Shown in pieces: positions 1 through 8,221 of a DNA stretch of 64,000 nt. The translations under genes and the position numbers were made by a program. The notes beneath the pieces are model-generated. The model had not been told where the DNA came from. It made no database searches and saw only the letters and a program-made list of their open reading frames with translations. The first letter of the stretch is position 1, and each line of letters starts with the position of its first letter. The DNA comes from an uncultured Eggerthellaceae bacterium (GTDB lineage: Bacteria; Actinomycetota; Coriobacteriia; Coriobacteriales; Eggerthellaceae), in NCBI GenBank assembly GCA_946618265.1, contig CAMOLA010000005.1:6932-70931 (forward strand), read 5' to 3'.

Positions 1-33
1 ACGCAAAGCGGCCCGCGGAATCCCGCGGGCCGC
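1..33 (-). terminator. Intrinsic terminator of the DUF1846 gene
   Basis: A perfect 11-bp GC-rich stem (8-18 with 23-33, 4-nt loop) lies just past the stop codon of the minus-strand DUF1846 gene. Read on the minus strand it is followed by TTTGCGT, a short weak U-run. The window ends here, so more of the U-run context is not visible. Confidence 0.7.
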
Positions 34-63
34 CAGTTTCATGTCTATCACCCTCGATGCAGG

Positions 64-1551
64 CTATCCTTGGTAATAGCGATGCTTCTCGTAACGCGGC
101 TCGCAGCATACGTTGATGCCGAGCGAGCGGTACAGCTGCTCGTCATCGGTCGGAATGATAATCGAGAAGTACGCGTCAGCCCCCCGAAGCTCCGAAGCGG
201 CCTGAATCGCCGTTGCGGCCATGGGGTTGGTCAGCGAACTCGTCGACAGAGCGATGAGCATCTCGCGCGGATGCAGGCGTGGATTCTTGTGCCCGAGCTG
301 CTCGGTGCGCAGGTTGCAGATCGGCTCAAGCGCCAAATCCGAGATGATGTAGAGCTCGTCATCGATGCCGGCCTGCGCCTTCAACGCGTTGAGCAGCACC
401 GACGATGCGGCGCCAAGCAGCGTGGACGTCTTGCCCGTGATGATGCGCCCATCGGGCAGCTCCATGGCGCCCGCCGGACCGCCAGACTCCTCCGCCTTGG
501 CCAGGGCCGCCGCGCGCGCAGGCGAAAGATCGATGTCGATGCCCGCCTTCTTCATGAGCATCTCGGCCTTCGCGATGTTCTCCTTGCCCACGCCCGTGCG
601 CTTCTCCTCGGTCGCCGTCTGGAAATAGCGCCGCACGATCTCGCGGTTGGCAGCGTCGCGGCACGCCTCGTCATCGCAGATGGCCATGCCGGCCATGTTG
701 ACGCCCATGTCGGTCGGCGACTTGTAGGGGCTTTCGCCCATGATCTTCTCGAGCATGGCCTTGAGCACCGGATAAATCTCGATGTCGCGATTGTAGTTCA
801 CGGTCGTCTCGCCATACGCCTCCAGATGGAAGGGGTCGATGGCGTTGACGTCGGAAAGGTCGAGCGTTGCCGCTTCGTAGGCGATGTTGACCGGATGGTC
901 GAGCGGGAGGTTCCAGATGGGGAACGTCTCGAATTTGGCGTAGCCAGCGTTGACCCCGCGCTTGTGCTCTTGGTAGAGCTGCGAGAGGCAGGTGGCCATC
1001 TTGCCCGAACCCGGACCAGGCGCCGTCACGACGACGAGCGGGCGCGACGTTTCGATGAACTCGTCTTTCCCATAACCCTCATCGCTCACGATGTGGTCGA
1101 TGTCGTACGGATAGCCCTCGATCGGGTAATGCAGGTAGCTCTTCACGCCCAGCTCGCTCAAACGCTGACGGAACGCGTCGGCGTCGGGCTGGTTGCGGTA
1201 CTGCGTGATGCACACGCTGCCGATGTAGAAGCCCAAACCCTGGAAGATGTCCATGAGGCGCAGCAGGTCCTCGTCGTAGGTGATGCCCAAATCGCCGCGC
1301 ACCTTGGAGTGCTCGATATGGTTGGCGTTGATGACGAGAATGATCTCGATTTCGTCGACCATGCTCTTCAGCATGCGCAGTTTCGTGTCGGGCTCGAAAC
1401 CGGGAAGCACGCGCGACGCATGGTAGTCGTCAAACAGCTTGCCGCCGAACTCGAGATACAGCTTGCCACCGAACTGGTCGATGCGCTCGCGAATCCGCGA
1501 CGTCTGCAACTCGATGTACTTCTCGTTATCGAAACCGATGCGCTGGGGCAT
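64..1551 (-). CDS. DUF1846 family protein
   Basis: A 495-residue cytoplasmic protein that matches the DUF1846 family along its whole length as far as I can recognise it. The family has solved structures but no established reaction, so no function is assigned. A glycine-rich loop, APGPGSGKMATCLSQ, near residues 176-190 resembles a nucleotide-binding P-loop and is a typical conserved stretch of this family. No signal peptide or membrane segment is visible. The start ATG follows GGAAGAGG at 7-nt spacing. It appears to be transcribed alone: it has its own candidate promoter, and a strong hairpin follows the stop. Family assignment is from recall of the sequence pattern, not a search. Confidence 0.85.
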   Translation of the reverse strand: MPQRIGFDNEKYIELQTSRIRERIDQFGGKLYLEFGGKLFDDYHASRVLPGFEPDTKLRMLKSMVDEIEIILVINANHIEHSKVRGDLGITYDEDLLRLMDIFQGLGFYIGSVCITQYRNQPDADAFRQRLSELGVKSYLHYPIEGYPYDIDHIVSDEGYGKDEFIETSRPLVVVTAPGPGSGKMATCLSQLYQEHKRGVNAGYAKFETFPIWNLPLDHPVNIAYEAATLDLSDVNAIDPFHLEAYGETTVNYNRDIEIYPVLKAMLEKIMGESPYKSPTDMGVNMAGMAICDDEACRDAANREIVRRYFQTATEEKRTGVGKENIAKAEMLMKKAGIDIDLSPARAAALAKAEESGGPAGAMELPDGRIITGKTSTLLGAASSVLLNALKAQAGIDDELYIISDLALEPICNLRTEQLGHKNPRLHPREMLIALSTSSLTNPMAATAIQAASELRGADAYFSIIIPTDDEQLYRSLGINVCCEPRYEKHRYYQG

Positions 1552-1623
1552 ACGAAAACCTCTTCCTCATGAAGGCGTACTCGTGGCGGGGTAGGTTTGA
1601 ATACAGGATTTGCCAACCACAAG

Positions 1624-1652
1624 ATTATATCCCGAAAGCGCACGGTTCCATG
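1624..1652 (-). promoter_or_regulatory. Candidate promoter of the DUF1846 gene
   Basis: A perfect TATAAT (minus strand, 1624-1629) lies about 70 bp upstream of the start codon. No good -35 is seen at the expected distance, so this is a moderate call resting on the -10 alone. Confidence 0.4.
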
Positions 1653-1747
1653 AACGATTCGTAAAATGGACGGGACGCAGGAATAAGTTAGCAAAGCACG
1701 AGCCCAAACGGAGACGGCCAGAAGGCAAGGGCTCATTATCCGTTATC

Positions 1748-2323
1748 TCAGGGCCATACGTTTATATCTGCAGAAGGATGCTCCATGAGACCCTCGGCCA
1801 GCATGGTGCGCGCGACCTCGGCGTAGGCGTCCGCCGCCACGGTGATCATCGACTCGATCTCCTCCTCGGTCAGTTTGCGCACGGCGCGGGCGGGCGATCC
1901 CATAATGAGCGTCCCCGGCTCGAATTCCTTGCCTTGCGTGACGAGCGACCCTGCCCCGATCAGGCAGTTGCTCGCGATATGCGCGTCGTCCATGACCGTC
2001 GACCCCATGCCGACGAGCACGTTGTCGTCGATCGTGCACCCATGCAGGATGACGCCATGCCCCACCGTCACGCGGTTGCCGACCGTGAGCTTGCTGCCCA
2101 TGCTCACGTGCAGGCACGAGTTCTCCTGGATGTTCGTCAGCGCACCGACCGTGATGGGCTCGCAGTCGCCCCGGATCTGCGTACCCGCGAACACCGACGC
2201 GCCCTCCCCGATCGTCACATCGCCGCATATGGTCGCATACGGCGACAGGCACGCATCCGGCGCCACTATCACCTGATGGTAATTCGTGATAGAGGAGCCC
2301 ATCTTAATTTGCGGCTTTGCCAT
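1748..2323 (-). CDS. Gamma-carbonic-anhydrase-like hexapeptide-repeat protein
   Basis: A 191-residue protein built of hexapeptide repeats (about residues 12-150: IGEGASVFAG, VGNRVTVGHGVILHG, IGAGSLVTQG), the pattern of a left-handed beta-helix. It resembles the YrdA/PaaY gamma-class carbonic anhydrase group. Histidines in CLHV, VGHG and LHGC sit where that group binds its metal, so a metal site is likely; actual carbonic anhydrase activity in this group is variable and not shown here. The frame is open further upstream, but the ATG at 2323 is preferred: GAGAGGG lies 8 nt upstream, and homologues start near MAKPQIK. An acyltransferase is the alternative, made less likely by the conserved His set. 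Confidence 0.8.
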   Translation of the reverse strand: MAKPQIKMGSSITNYHQVIVAPDACLSPYATICGDVTIGEGASVFAGTQIRGDCEPITVGALTNIQENSCLHVSMGSKLTVGNRVTVGHGVILHGCTIDDNVLVGMGSTVMDDAHIASNCLIGAGSLVTQGKEFEPGTLIMGSPARAVRKLTEEEIESMITVAADAYAEVARTMLAEGLMEHPSADINVWP

Positions 2324-2420
2324 GCTTCGCCCTCTCGACTGGAATAGAGAAATGATTTCCACTGCTTGCATCGGTGCAAAATGGCATTCCGAACAGCCCG
2401 CTCGTAATGACCGAGAGCAT

Positions 2421-2495
2421 TTAGTGTACATTACTTGACCTCGCGCCCGCAAAACCCCAGGTCAGATTTTGCGCGCATCAAGTAATGTACACTAA
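2421..2495. repeat. 18-bp perfect inverted repeat with 39-bp spacer
   Basis: TTAGTGTACATTACTTGA at 2421-2438 is exactly repeated in reverse complement at 2478-2495. Inside the spacer GCAAAA/TTTTGC adds a second smaller stem. It lies upstream of the carbonic-anhydrase-like gene and downstream of moaC, so it could be an operator pair, part of a leader hairpin, or a small mobile remnant. No transposase is near. Confidence 0.7.
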
Positions 2496-2498
2496 TTT

Positions 2499-2530
2499 AA
2501 AAAAGCCATTTGGGGACAGTCCCCAAATGG
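2499..2530 (-). terminator. moaC terminator, GGGGACAGTCCCC palindrome type
   Basis: An 11-bp perfect stem (2506-2516 with 2520-2530) directly abuts the moaC stop codon and, on the minus strand, is followed by CTTTTTT. This is a good intrinsic terminator. Its core GGGGACAGTCCCC recurs elsewhere in the window. Confidence 0.8.
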
Positions 2531-3034
2531 TTAATCGCGCAGCCAGAGGCCGGTCTTGCCGCCGTCCTTCTTCAGCAGGCGCACGTCGGTGATCTCCATG
2601 CCGCGGTCGACCGCCTTGCACATGTCGTAAACGGTCAGGCATGCCACGCTGGCTGCAGTCAGGGCTTCCATCTCGATGCCCGTCTTGCCGGTGACGCCGC
2701 AGGTCGTGGTGATGTGAATGCCCACGCGACCGTCCTCGCGCTCGCCCGCGTGCACGGGCTCGCATTCCACCTTGGCCTTCGTGATGTTCAGCGGATGGCA
2801 CATGGGGATGAGGCTCGAGGTCTGCTTGGCCGCCATGACGCCGGCCACGCGCGCGCAAGCCAGCACGTCGCCCTTGGCCGCCTTGCCCTCGACGATGAGG
2901 TCGAGCGTCTCCTGATGCATGGCGATGAAGCCTTCGGCCACGGCGATGCGCTCGGTGTCGGGCTTGGCCGAAACGTCGACCATGCGCACGTCGCCCTTCT
3001 CGTCGATGTGGGTGAGTTGTTGCTCGTCAGACAT
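2531..3034 (-). CDS. moaC: Cyclic pyranopterin monophosphate synthase MoaC
   Basis: A 167-residue protein, the usual MoaC length. MoaC works after MoaA in the first step of molybdenum cofactor synthesis, converting the MoaA product to cyclic pyranopterin monophosphate in the cytoplasm. Family hallmarks are clear: an N-terminal [17 protein letters not shown] stretch, [15 protein letters not shown] in the middle, and [19 protein letters not shown] toward the end, which together carry the active-site residues. The frame is open upstream, but the ATG at 3034 is chosen because AGGAG sits 8 nt before it and the protein then begins as in homologues. It lies downstream of moaA on the same strand, about 130 bp away, and has its own terminator. 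Confidence 0.95.
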   Translation of the reverse strand: MSDEQQLTHIDEKGDVRMVDVSAKPDTERIAVAEGFIAMHQETLDLIVEGKAAKGDVLACARVAGVMAAKQTSSLIPMCHPLNITKAKVECEPVHAGEREDGRVGIHITTTCGVTGKTGIEMEALTAASVACLTVYDMCKAVDRGMEITDVRLLKKDGGKTGLWLRD

Positions 3035-3136
3035 GTGATGCTCCTTGTTGCTCTCGCAGCTCGATGATATGTTGAATGCGCCAGCGAAGTCCGGTTTAGT
3101 AAAGGTAGGCGGGCAACGCAGGTGCAAATGAACTAG

Positions 3137-3168
3137 ACGAGGTCAGTTAGCGCTGGCCTCGTTTTTTA
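3137..3168 (+). terminator. Plus-strand terminator-like hairpin between moaA and moaC
   Basis: A 10-bp stem with one mismatch (3137-3146 with 3153-3162) is followed on the plus strand by TTTTTTATT. The flanking genes are both on the minus strand, so it would end a plus-strand transcript that is otherwise not evident. On the minus strand it lacks a U-run. Confidence 0.45.
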
Positions 3169-4173
3169 TTATCCACCTATCTGCGACATCTTGCGCTCGG
3201 TGCCTATCTTGTCGTGGTGCTCGTCGGGCTTCAGGTCGAGCGCCTCGAGGAAGCAGCGGTACACGGCCTCCTCCCCGCCATCGCGCAGTGCGGCGCGCAC
3301 GTCGATCTCGCGGTCGGAGAACAGGCACGGGCGCAGCTTGCCGTCGGCCGTCAGGCGCAGACGATTGCACTCGCTGCAGAAATGGCGCGAAAGCGGCGAG
3401 ATGAAGCCTACCGTCCCCTGCGCGCCCGGAAACGCGAAGTACCGCGCCGGCCCCCAACCCAAAGGCCCGTGGTCGCGATCGAGCGGCTCGAGCACGGGCA
3501 TGCCCGCCTCGCGGGCTCGCTCGTTGATGATGCCGAGCAGCTCCTCGCTTGGGACGACGTCCTTCTTGCCCCAGCCGGTCCCGTCCGAACCCGTCGATTC
3601 GCCGACCGGCATGTACTCGATGAAGCGCACGTGCAGCGGCCGATTGATGGAAAGCTTCGCGAAAGCGAGGAAATCCTGGTTGAGGCTGCGCACCGTCACG
3701 GCGTTGATCTTCACGGGGTTGAAGCCCGTCTCGAGCGCGGCTTCGATGCCCTTGATGGTCGATTCCAGCTTGCCCACGCGCGTGACTTCGGTGAACTGAT
3801 CGGGGTCGAGCGTGTCGAGCGAGATGTTCACGCGCGAGAGGCCCGCGCGCTTCAGGTCGGCGGCCATTTGCGGCAGCAGCACGCCGTTAGTGGTCATCGA
3901 TATGTTCTCGATGCCGGGCATGTTGTGCAGCGATTCCACCAAGTCCACGACGCCCTTGCGCACGAGCGGCTCGCCGCCCGTCAGGCGCACGCTGCGGATC
4001 CCGATGCGCGTCGCCACGCGCACTATGGTCTCGAACTCCTCGATTCGCAGGATCTCGTCGTGGCTCATCTGGCACACGCCCTCTTCCGGCATGCAGTATA
4101 TGCAGCGGAAATTGCACCTGTCGGTCAATGATATGCGCAGGTAATCGATAACCCTGCCGTGTCCATCCTTCAT
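3169..4173 (-). CDS. moaA: GTP 3',8-cyclase MoaA (radical SAM)
   Basis: A 334-residue radical SAM enzyme for the first step of molybdenum cofactor synthesis from GTP. The N-terminal cluster motif is RCNFRCIYC, with cysteines near residues 20, 24 and 27. A SAM-binding TGGEPLVRKG follows. The C-terminal FCSECNRLRL and a later cysteine in LRPCLFS bind the second Fe-S cluster. The chain ends in Gly-Gly, the conserved MoaA tail needed for activity in known members. ATG at 4173 is preferred over upstream in-frame starts because homologues begin near here and GAGGGAAGG precedes it. The upstream region to modC is about 240 bp and carries an AT-rich patch and a 36-bp palindrome. Confidence 0.96.
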   Translation of the reverse strand: MKDGHGRVIDYLRISLTDRCNFRCIYCMPEEGVCQMSHDEILRIEEFETIVRVATRIGIRSVRLTGGEPLVRKGVVDLVESLHNMPGIENISMTTNGVLLPQMAADLKRAGLSRVNISLDTLDPDQFTEVTRVGKLESTIKGIEAALETGFNPVKINAVTVRSLNQDFLAFAKLSINRPLHVRFIEYMPVGESTGSDGTGWGKKDVVPSEELLGIINERAREAGMPVLEPLDRDHGPLGWGPARYFAFPGAQGTVGFISPLSRHFCSECNRLRLTADGKLRPCLFSDREIDVRAALRDGGEEAVYRCFLEALDLKPDEHHDKIGTERKMSQIGG

Positions 4174-4332
4174 ACAGCACCTTCCCTCAGAGACCGCGCC
4201 CCGCGCCGCCTCCAGCAATGCCCCCTCGTTTCGCACGAATACAGAGTTTACCCGCGAAACGCATTCTGCGCTATATATAATCTTCGAGATATATTGTCTT
4301 CATCACCACTTGTCACGATTCATACCTTCTCA

Positions 4333-4408
4333 TCGGCCGAAACGGGTCTCCAGGGTAAGTGTTTCATCGAATGATGAAACACTTACCCTGGAGACCCGTT
4401 TCGGCCGA
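4333..4408. repeat. 36-bp perfect palindrome (hairpin) between modC and moaA
   Basis: Arms 4333-4368 and 4373-4408 are exact reverse complements over 36 bp, with loop GAAT. The palindrome ends 2 bp before the modC stop codon. Single arms of the same unit (GAAACGGGTCTCCAGGGTA) recur near 14769, 15001, 37949, 38094 and 38581, so this is one member of a repeat family. It could act as a transcript end or mRNA-stabilising hairpin for modC. Confidence 0.9.
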
Positions 4409-4410
4409 CG

Positions 4411-5520
4411 CTACTTGCTCACCAGGTACAGATGCTCCTTGGGGAGATGAATCCACAGCTCGTCGCCAGCACTCGGCATTCTCGATGGCGGCACGACGAA
4501 CTTGTCTACGCGGCGCGTCAGGCTCTGATGCAGGAAGCGCATCTCGTTTTCATCCGCGCCGACGGCTTCTTCATCGCTTTGGCGATCGAGGAACGACAGC
4601 GTCAACGCGCGGTCGAATCGCGAATCGCTCGCGCGCGCCACGCTCACGCGGTAGTTGTTCACGCCTGGGCCCTCGGCGTCTTCGATGTAGAAGGCGCGGA
4701 TGCCGATGTACTTGACATCCTCCGGAACCACCTGGCCGGACTCCACGTCGATGCCCCATCGCGGCACATGAACATGATAGTCGTCGATGCGCTGCGCCTC
4801 TGTCACGTTCTTGCATCCCGACAGCTTGAGGCCAGCCTGCGATTGCGGATGGTGCACCAAATCGTCCGGCATCGCCATTTCGGCAATCTGGCCCTGGCTG
4901 ACCACGGCGATGCGGTCGCAGAACCGCACGGCTTCGTCGATATCGTGGCTCACGTACAGAATGGACCCGTCGAACGCATCGAACAGGCTGATGAGGTTCT
5001 GCTCGAGCACGCTCTTCAAATGCGAGTCCAAAGCCGAGAACGGCTCGTCGAGCATCAGAATGGCCGGCCGCGCAGCCAGCATGCGCGCAAGCGCCACGCG
5101 TTGCTGCTGACCGCCGGATAGCTGCATAGGATAGCGCTTCTCCATCCCCACGAGGCCGAACCGTTCGAGCTCGCTTTGCACGATGCGACGCTTCTCTGCA
5201 GAAGAAACGTCCTTGCCAATGCCGGCGGCGATGTTGGCCTCCACCGTGAAATGCGGGAACAGCATGTAGTTCTGGAACAGCAGGGCGGTCTTGCGCTGCT
5301 GGGGCTTGAGGTTGATGCCCTTCGACGAATCGAAGTACGTCACCCCGTTCACCACGATCCTGCCTGCATCGGGCCGTTCGATCCCCGCGATGCAGCGCAT
5401 GGTCATCGACTTGCCGCAGCCGCTCTCGCCGAGCAGGCCCAGCGTTTCGTCCTCGGCCGTGAACGCCACCTCCAGGTTGAAGGCGGCCAGCTTCTTCACG
5501 ATGTTGACTTCGACCGTCAT
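4411..5520 (-). CDS. modC: Molybdate ABC transporter ATPase ModC
   Basis: A 369-residue ATPase that drives molybdate import. Walker A GESGCGKS is at residues 31-38; a Q-loop (LLFQNYMLFPHF), the signature LSGGQQQRVALAR, Walker B ILMLDEPFSALD and the H-loop YVSHDIDEA follow in the usual order. The last 130 residues form the accessory region expected of ModC, which in relatives carries a molybdate-sensing MOP/TOBE-like fold, though I cannot place its ligand residues. It is the last gene of modA-modB-modC and starts 3 bp after the modB stop, so the genes are probably co-transcribed. A 36-bp perfect hairpin follows the stop. Confidence 0.9.
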   Translation of the reverse strand: MTVEVNIVKKLAAFNLEVAFTAEDETLGLLGESGCGKSMTMRCIAGIERPDAGRIVVNGVTYFDSSKGINLKPQQRKTALLFQNYMLFPHFTVEANIAAGIGKDVSSAEKRRIVQSELERFGLVGMEKRYPMQLSGGQQQRVALARMLAARPAILMLDEPFSALDSHLKSVLEQNLISLFDAFDGSILYVSHDIDEAVRFCDRIAVVSQGQIAEMAMPDDLVHHPQSQAGLKLSGCKNVTEAQRIDDYHVHVPRWGIDVESGQVVPEDVKYIGIRAFYIEDAEGPGVNNYRVSVARASDSRFDRALTLSFLDRQSDEEAVGADENEMRFLHQSLTRRVDKFVVPPSRMPSAGDELWIHLPKEHLYLVSK

Positions 5521-5523
5521 GGG

Positions 5524-6936
5524 CTATTCACCGAGCCTCTTGCGATAGCGTTGCGTGCGGGACGAGTATATGTTGATGAACAGGATGACCAGGAACGATA
5601 TGAGAATCACCACGATCACCCAGAATATGGCCACATCGGTCTTGCCACCCATCCAGTCGAAGTAGATGGCGATGGGAATGGTCTGCGTGACGCCCGCATA
5701 GTTGCCCGCAAAGAACAGCGTGCACCCGAACTCGCCCATGGCGCGCGCGAACGCGAGCACCGTGCCGGCCGCGATGGAAGGCCAAGCCAGCGGCATCATG
5801 ATTCGCAGGAAGATGCGGCCCTCGCCCCAGCCGAGCGTGCGCGCGGCGTCGAGCATGTTGGCGTCGATGTTCTCGAAGGCGCCGCGCACCGTGCGGTACA
5901 TCATGGGGAAGCCCACGACGATGCACGCGATGACCGCCGCCGGCCACGTGAACACCAAGTCAATGCCGTGCTCGATGAACCACTGGCCCGTCCAGCTCTG
6001 GTTGCCGAACAGTATGAGCAACAAGAAGCCGCAGACGGTCGGCGGCAGCACCATCGGGATGGTGAACACGGTGTCGAGCACGCCCTTTATCTTGTTGGAT
6101 ACGCGCAGCGTGAGCCAAGCGGCCAAGAGCCCCAGGATGAAAATGACGAGGATGGCCACGCCGGTCGTGCGCAGCGACACCCAAAGCGGGCTCCAGTCCA
6201 GTTCGGCGAAGAACTCCTTGACGGCATCGAAGCCCTCTGCAGCGGCGACCACCTGCACGTCTTCGGATGCGCGCAGCTGACCCGTCGCCGAATACAGAGC
6301 GCCGCCGCTCGCGTCGTCCGAGTCCTTGAGCATGATCGACGCGTAGTAGCTGCCGTCGACTTCCACAGCGAACCGGTACGTGTAGTCGCCATGGACGAGC
6401 GAGGTGCTGCTCGTGAAGTACGCGGGCAGTTGCAGGCGCGCATAGGTCTGACCGCCCATCGATCCCGCCTTGTCGATCGCCTCGTACATCGAGAGGAAAT
6501 CGCTTTGGAACCCCGGATCGGCAATGTCGATCCCCAGCGATTCGGCCACACCGGCAGGAACGTACACCAACAAGCAGTCCTGGGTGGTCACCACGTCGAA
6601 GGCATCGGCCGATTGCATGGGATAGCGATAGCCGATCGACGTGCCGCCGACGTCCTTGTTCGTTCCCTTGTTATAGCGCGTGAACTCGCCGATGCCGAAC
6701 GCGCACGACGTAAGCGTGGCGGCGTCGGCGTCTTTCGAGACGGACGGCGCGGTATCGGAATCGGCACCGGACGTCGATGCCTCGAGCTTCGCGCCCGACT
6801 CGTCGACGACGGGCGCGGCAGCGGAGTCGGCCCATGCCAATGGCATCGCGACAGCCAACGCCAAAGCGCCCGCCACCACCCACGCCAAAACCGCGAGGCA
6901 CGCTATCCAAACGCGCGATTCTTTCATAACATCCAT
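5524..6936 (-). CDS. modB: Molybdate ABC transporter permease ModB with an extra N-terminal outside domain
   Basis: The last 220 or so residues are a typical ModB permease: five or so membrane segments and the ATPase-contact loop around ENIDANMLDAARTLGWGEGRIF. Before this lie about 230 residues not found in ordinary ModB: an N-terminal hydrophobic segment (WIACLAVLAWVVAGALALAVAM), a Ser/Asp-rich linker, then a soluble region of about 150 residues ending in FFAELDWSPLW. The extra part should sit outside the membrane; its role is unknown and it might assist capture of the oxyanion or contact ModA. The ATG at 6936 is chosen; an upstream TTG at 6954 and an ATG at 6927 are alternatives. It overlaps neither neighbour and leads directly into modC. 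Confidence 0.85.
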   Translation of the reverse strand: MDVMKESRVWIACLAVLAWVVAGALALAVAMPLAWADSAAAPVVDESGAKLEASTSGADSDTAPSVSKDADAATLTSCAFGIGEFTRYNKGTNKDVGGTSIGYRYPMQSADAFDVVTTQDCLLVYVPAGVAESLGIDIADPGFQSDFLSMYEAIDKAGSMGGQTYARLQLPAYFTSSTSLVHGDYTYRFAVEVDGSYYASIMLKDSDDASGGALYSATGQLRASEDVQVVAAAEGFDAVKEFFAELDWSPLWVSLRTTGVAILVIFILGLLAAWLTLRVSNKIKGVLDTVFTIPMVLPPTVCGFLLLILFGNQSWTGQWFIEHGIDLVFTWPAAVIACIVVGFPMMYRTVRGAFENIDANMLDAARTLGWGEGRIFLRIMMPLAWPSIAAGTVLAFARAMGEFGCTLFFAGNYAGVTQTIPIAIYFDWMGGKTDVAIFWVIVVILISFLVILFINIYSSRTQRYRKRLGE

Positions 6937-7042
6937 AGGCCAATTTCCCCACAAAGAAGGGCGCCTGCCGCTTCGCGACCGACGCCCACGTTATTCACGC
7001 TCTGTCGTGTGCGTTTTTCACTAATGCGCTAGCATACCTCAA

Positions 7043-7963
7043 TTAGGCAAGCTCGAAGCCGTACTTCGCGAAGACGGCCTGAGCCTCGGTGTCGTTGAGG
7101 CAGAAGTTGAGGAAGTCGGCAGCGGCCTGAGCCTGCTTGGCATCCTTGGTCACGGCGCCCGGGTACTTGATGGGCTTGTGGGTGTCAGCCGGAACCGTGA
7201 AGATGGCTTCGATGCCGTCGTAGCGGTAGATGTCGGAGCTGTACACGAAGCCCACGTCAGCCTGGCCGCCGGATACGTACTGAGCCACGGTGCCAACCTT
7301 GTCGGCGCCATCGTTGACCTTGTCCTTGACGGAGTCGGCCCACGTGACGGTGATGACGTCATCGGCATCAGTCTCGGTCGTGCAGAGCTTGGCGCTCTCG
7401 AGCGACTGGACCGCATACTTGCCGGCCGGAACCGTGTTGGGCTCGCCGATGGCGAAGGACTTCACGGAGTCGCCCGCGATGTCCTCGAGGCTGGCGACCT
7501 TGATGTCGCTGCCTTCCTTGGCGCAAACGACCAAGTCGTTCACGAACATGTCGACACGCGTCGCCTCGTCGACCGAGCCGTTCTCGACGGCCTTGTCCAT
7601 GGTGGCGCCAGAAGCGGTGATCAGCAGGTCAGCTGCGTCGGAGTCGGACTGCAGCTGGGTGACCAGGTCGCCCGAAGCCTTGAACTGGGTGTCGGCGAAC
7701 GTGACGTCAGGATGGGCAGCCGTGTACAGCGCCTGGACCTCGGGCAATGCCTTCTCGAGCGAGTTGGCTGCGAAGACCTGGATCTGGGTGCCCTCGGCGG
7801 TGGCTGCAGCGCTGGATGCGGCTGCGGAGCTGGCAGCGCTGGCGCTCGAGGCGCTGGCGCTAGCCGACGATGAGCTGCCCGACGAGCAGCCCACCAGCGC
7901 GAACGCAGCCGCCAACGCGACAGCGAACGCAGCGGTGAACACGATGTGCATGCGTTTCTTCAT
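7043..7963 (-). CDS. modA: Molybdate ABC transporter substrate-binding lipoprotein ModA
   Basis: A 306-residue secreted binding protein. The signal peptide ends in a lipobox (FALVGCSSG), so it is anchored to the membrane by lipid at that Cys. A Ser/Ala-rich linker of about 35 residues follows. The mature part starts with IQVFAANSLEKALPE, the ModA pattern in which early Ser/Ala residues bind the oxyanion, and continues with ADLLITASGATMDKA and DVGFVYSSDIYRY, both ModA hallmarks. The ATG at 7963 has GGAAGGA 5-7 nt upstream. It heads modABC. Tungstate specificity cannot be excluded from sequence alone. Confidence 0.93.
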   Translation of the reverse strand: MKKRMHIVFTAAFAVALAAAFALVGCSSGSSSSASASASSASAASSAAASSAAATAEGTQIQVFAANSLEKALPEVQALYTAAHPDVTFADTQFKASGDLVTQLQSDSDAADLLITASGATMDKAVENGSVDEATRVDMFVNDLVVCAKEGSDIKVASLEDIAGDSVKSFAIGEPNTVPAGKYAVQSLESAKLCTTETDADDVITVTWADSVKDKVNDGADKVGTVAQYVSGGQADVGFVYSSDIYRYDGIEAIFTVPADTHKPIKYPGAVTKDAKQAQAAADFLNFCLNDTEAQAVFAKYGFELA

Positions 7964-8034
7964 ATGATTCCTTCCCTCGATTGTCCCTCTTCGGCAAGCG
8001 GGCCCACAACCCATCTCGCCAAACGATAGCGTCT

Positions 8035-8087
8035 ATATTATTCTCTTTGGTATTTATCGTCAATGTCATATATCCTATTCGATATAT
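8035..8087 (-). promoter_or_regulatory. modABC promoter with overlapping AT-rich inverted repeat
   Basis: On the minus strand TTGACG (8058-8063) and TAATAT (8035-8040) are 17 bp apart, a good housekeeping promoter about 75 bp before modA. Just upstream, ATATATC-N6-GATATAT (8068-8087) is a 7-bp inverted repeat resembling the half-site style of ModE operators; that reading is inference. An ACGAAACGT motif lies further upstream at 8132-8140. Confidence 0.6.
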
Positions 8088-8131
8088 TTTTTTCGAAATG
8101 AATATTTTGCGTCTAAGAATGATGGTTTGGT

Positions 8132-8140
8132 ACGAAACGT
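8132..8140. promoter_or_regulatory. ACGAAACGT motif, site 1 (upstream of modA)
   Basis: One of six copies of this 9-mer in the window, all between genes. It lies about 70 bp upstream of the modA -35 element. It may be a binding site for a shared regulator; unproven. Confidence 0.4.
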
Positions 8141-8167
8141 GACGAATCGATACCAGATATCGACCTG

Positions 8168-8201
8168 CAAAAAAAGCGGGCCAGGAAACCCTGGCCCGCT
8201 T
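8168..8201 (-). terminator. Intrinsic terminator of the binding-protein gene at 8222
   Basis: A perfect 12-bp stem (8174-8185 with 8190-8201, loop AAAC) followed by TTTTTT on the minus strand. A clear terminator 20 bp after the stop codon, separating this gene from modA. Confidence 0.9.
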
Positions 8202-8221
8202 GCAGTTTTCGCAAATCGTGG

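Noticed and set aside
3035..3168. A molybdenum cofactor riboswitch before moaC
   Set aside because: The position is attractive, but I could not fit the known Moco RNA core to the sequence on the minus strand.
5176..7032. A 618-codon plus-strand frame opposite modC-modB
   Set aside because: It is antisense to well-supported transporter genes, has arginine/histidine-rich composition typical of high-GC shadow frames, and no recognisable domain.
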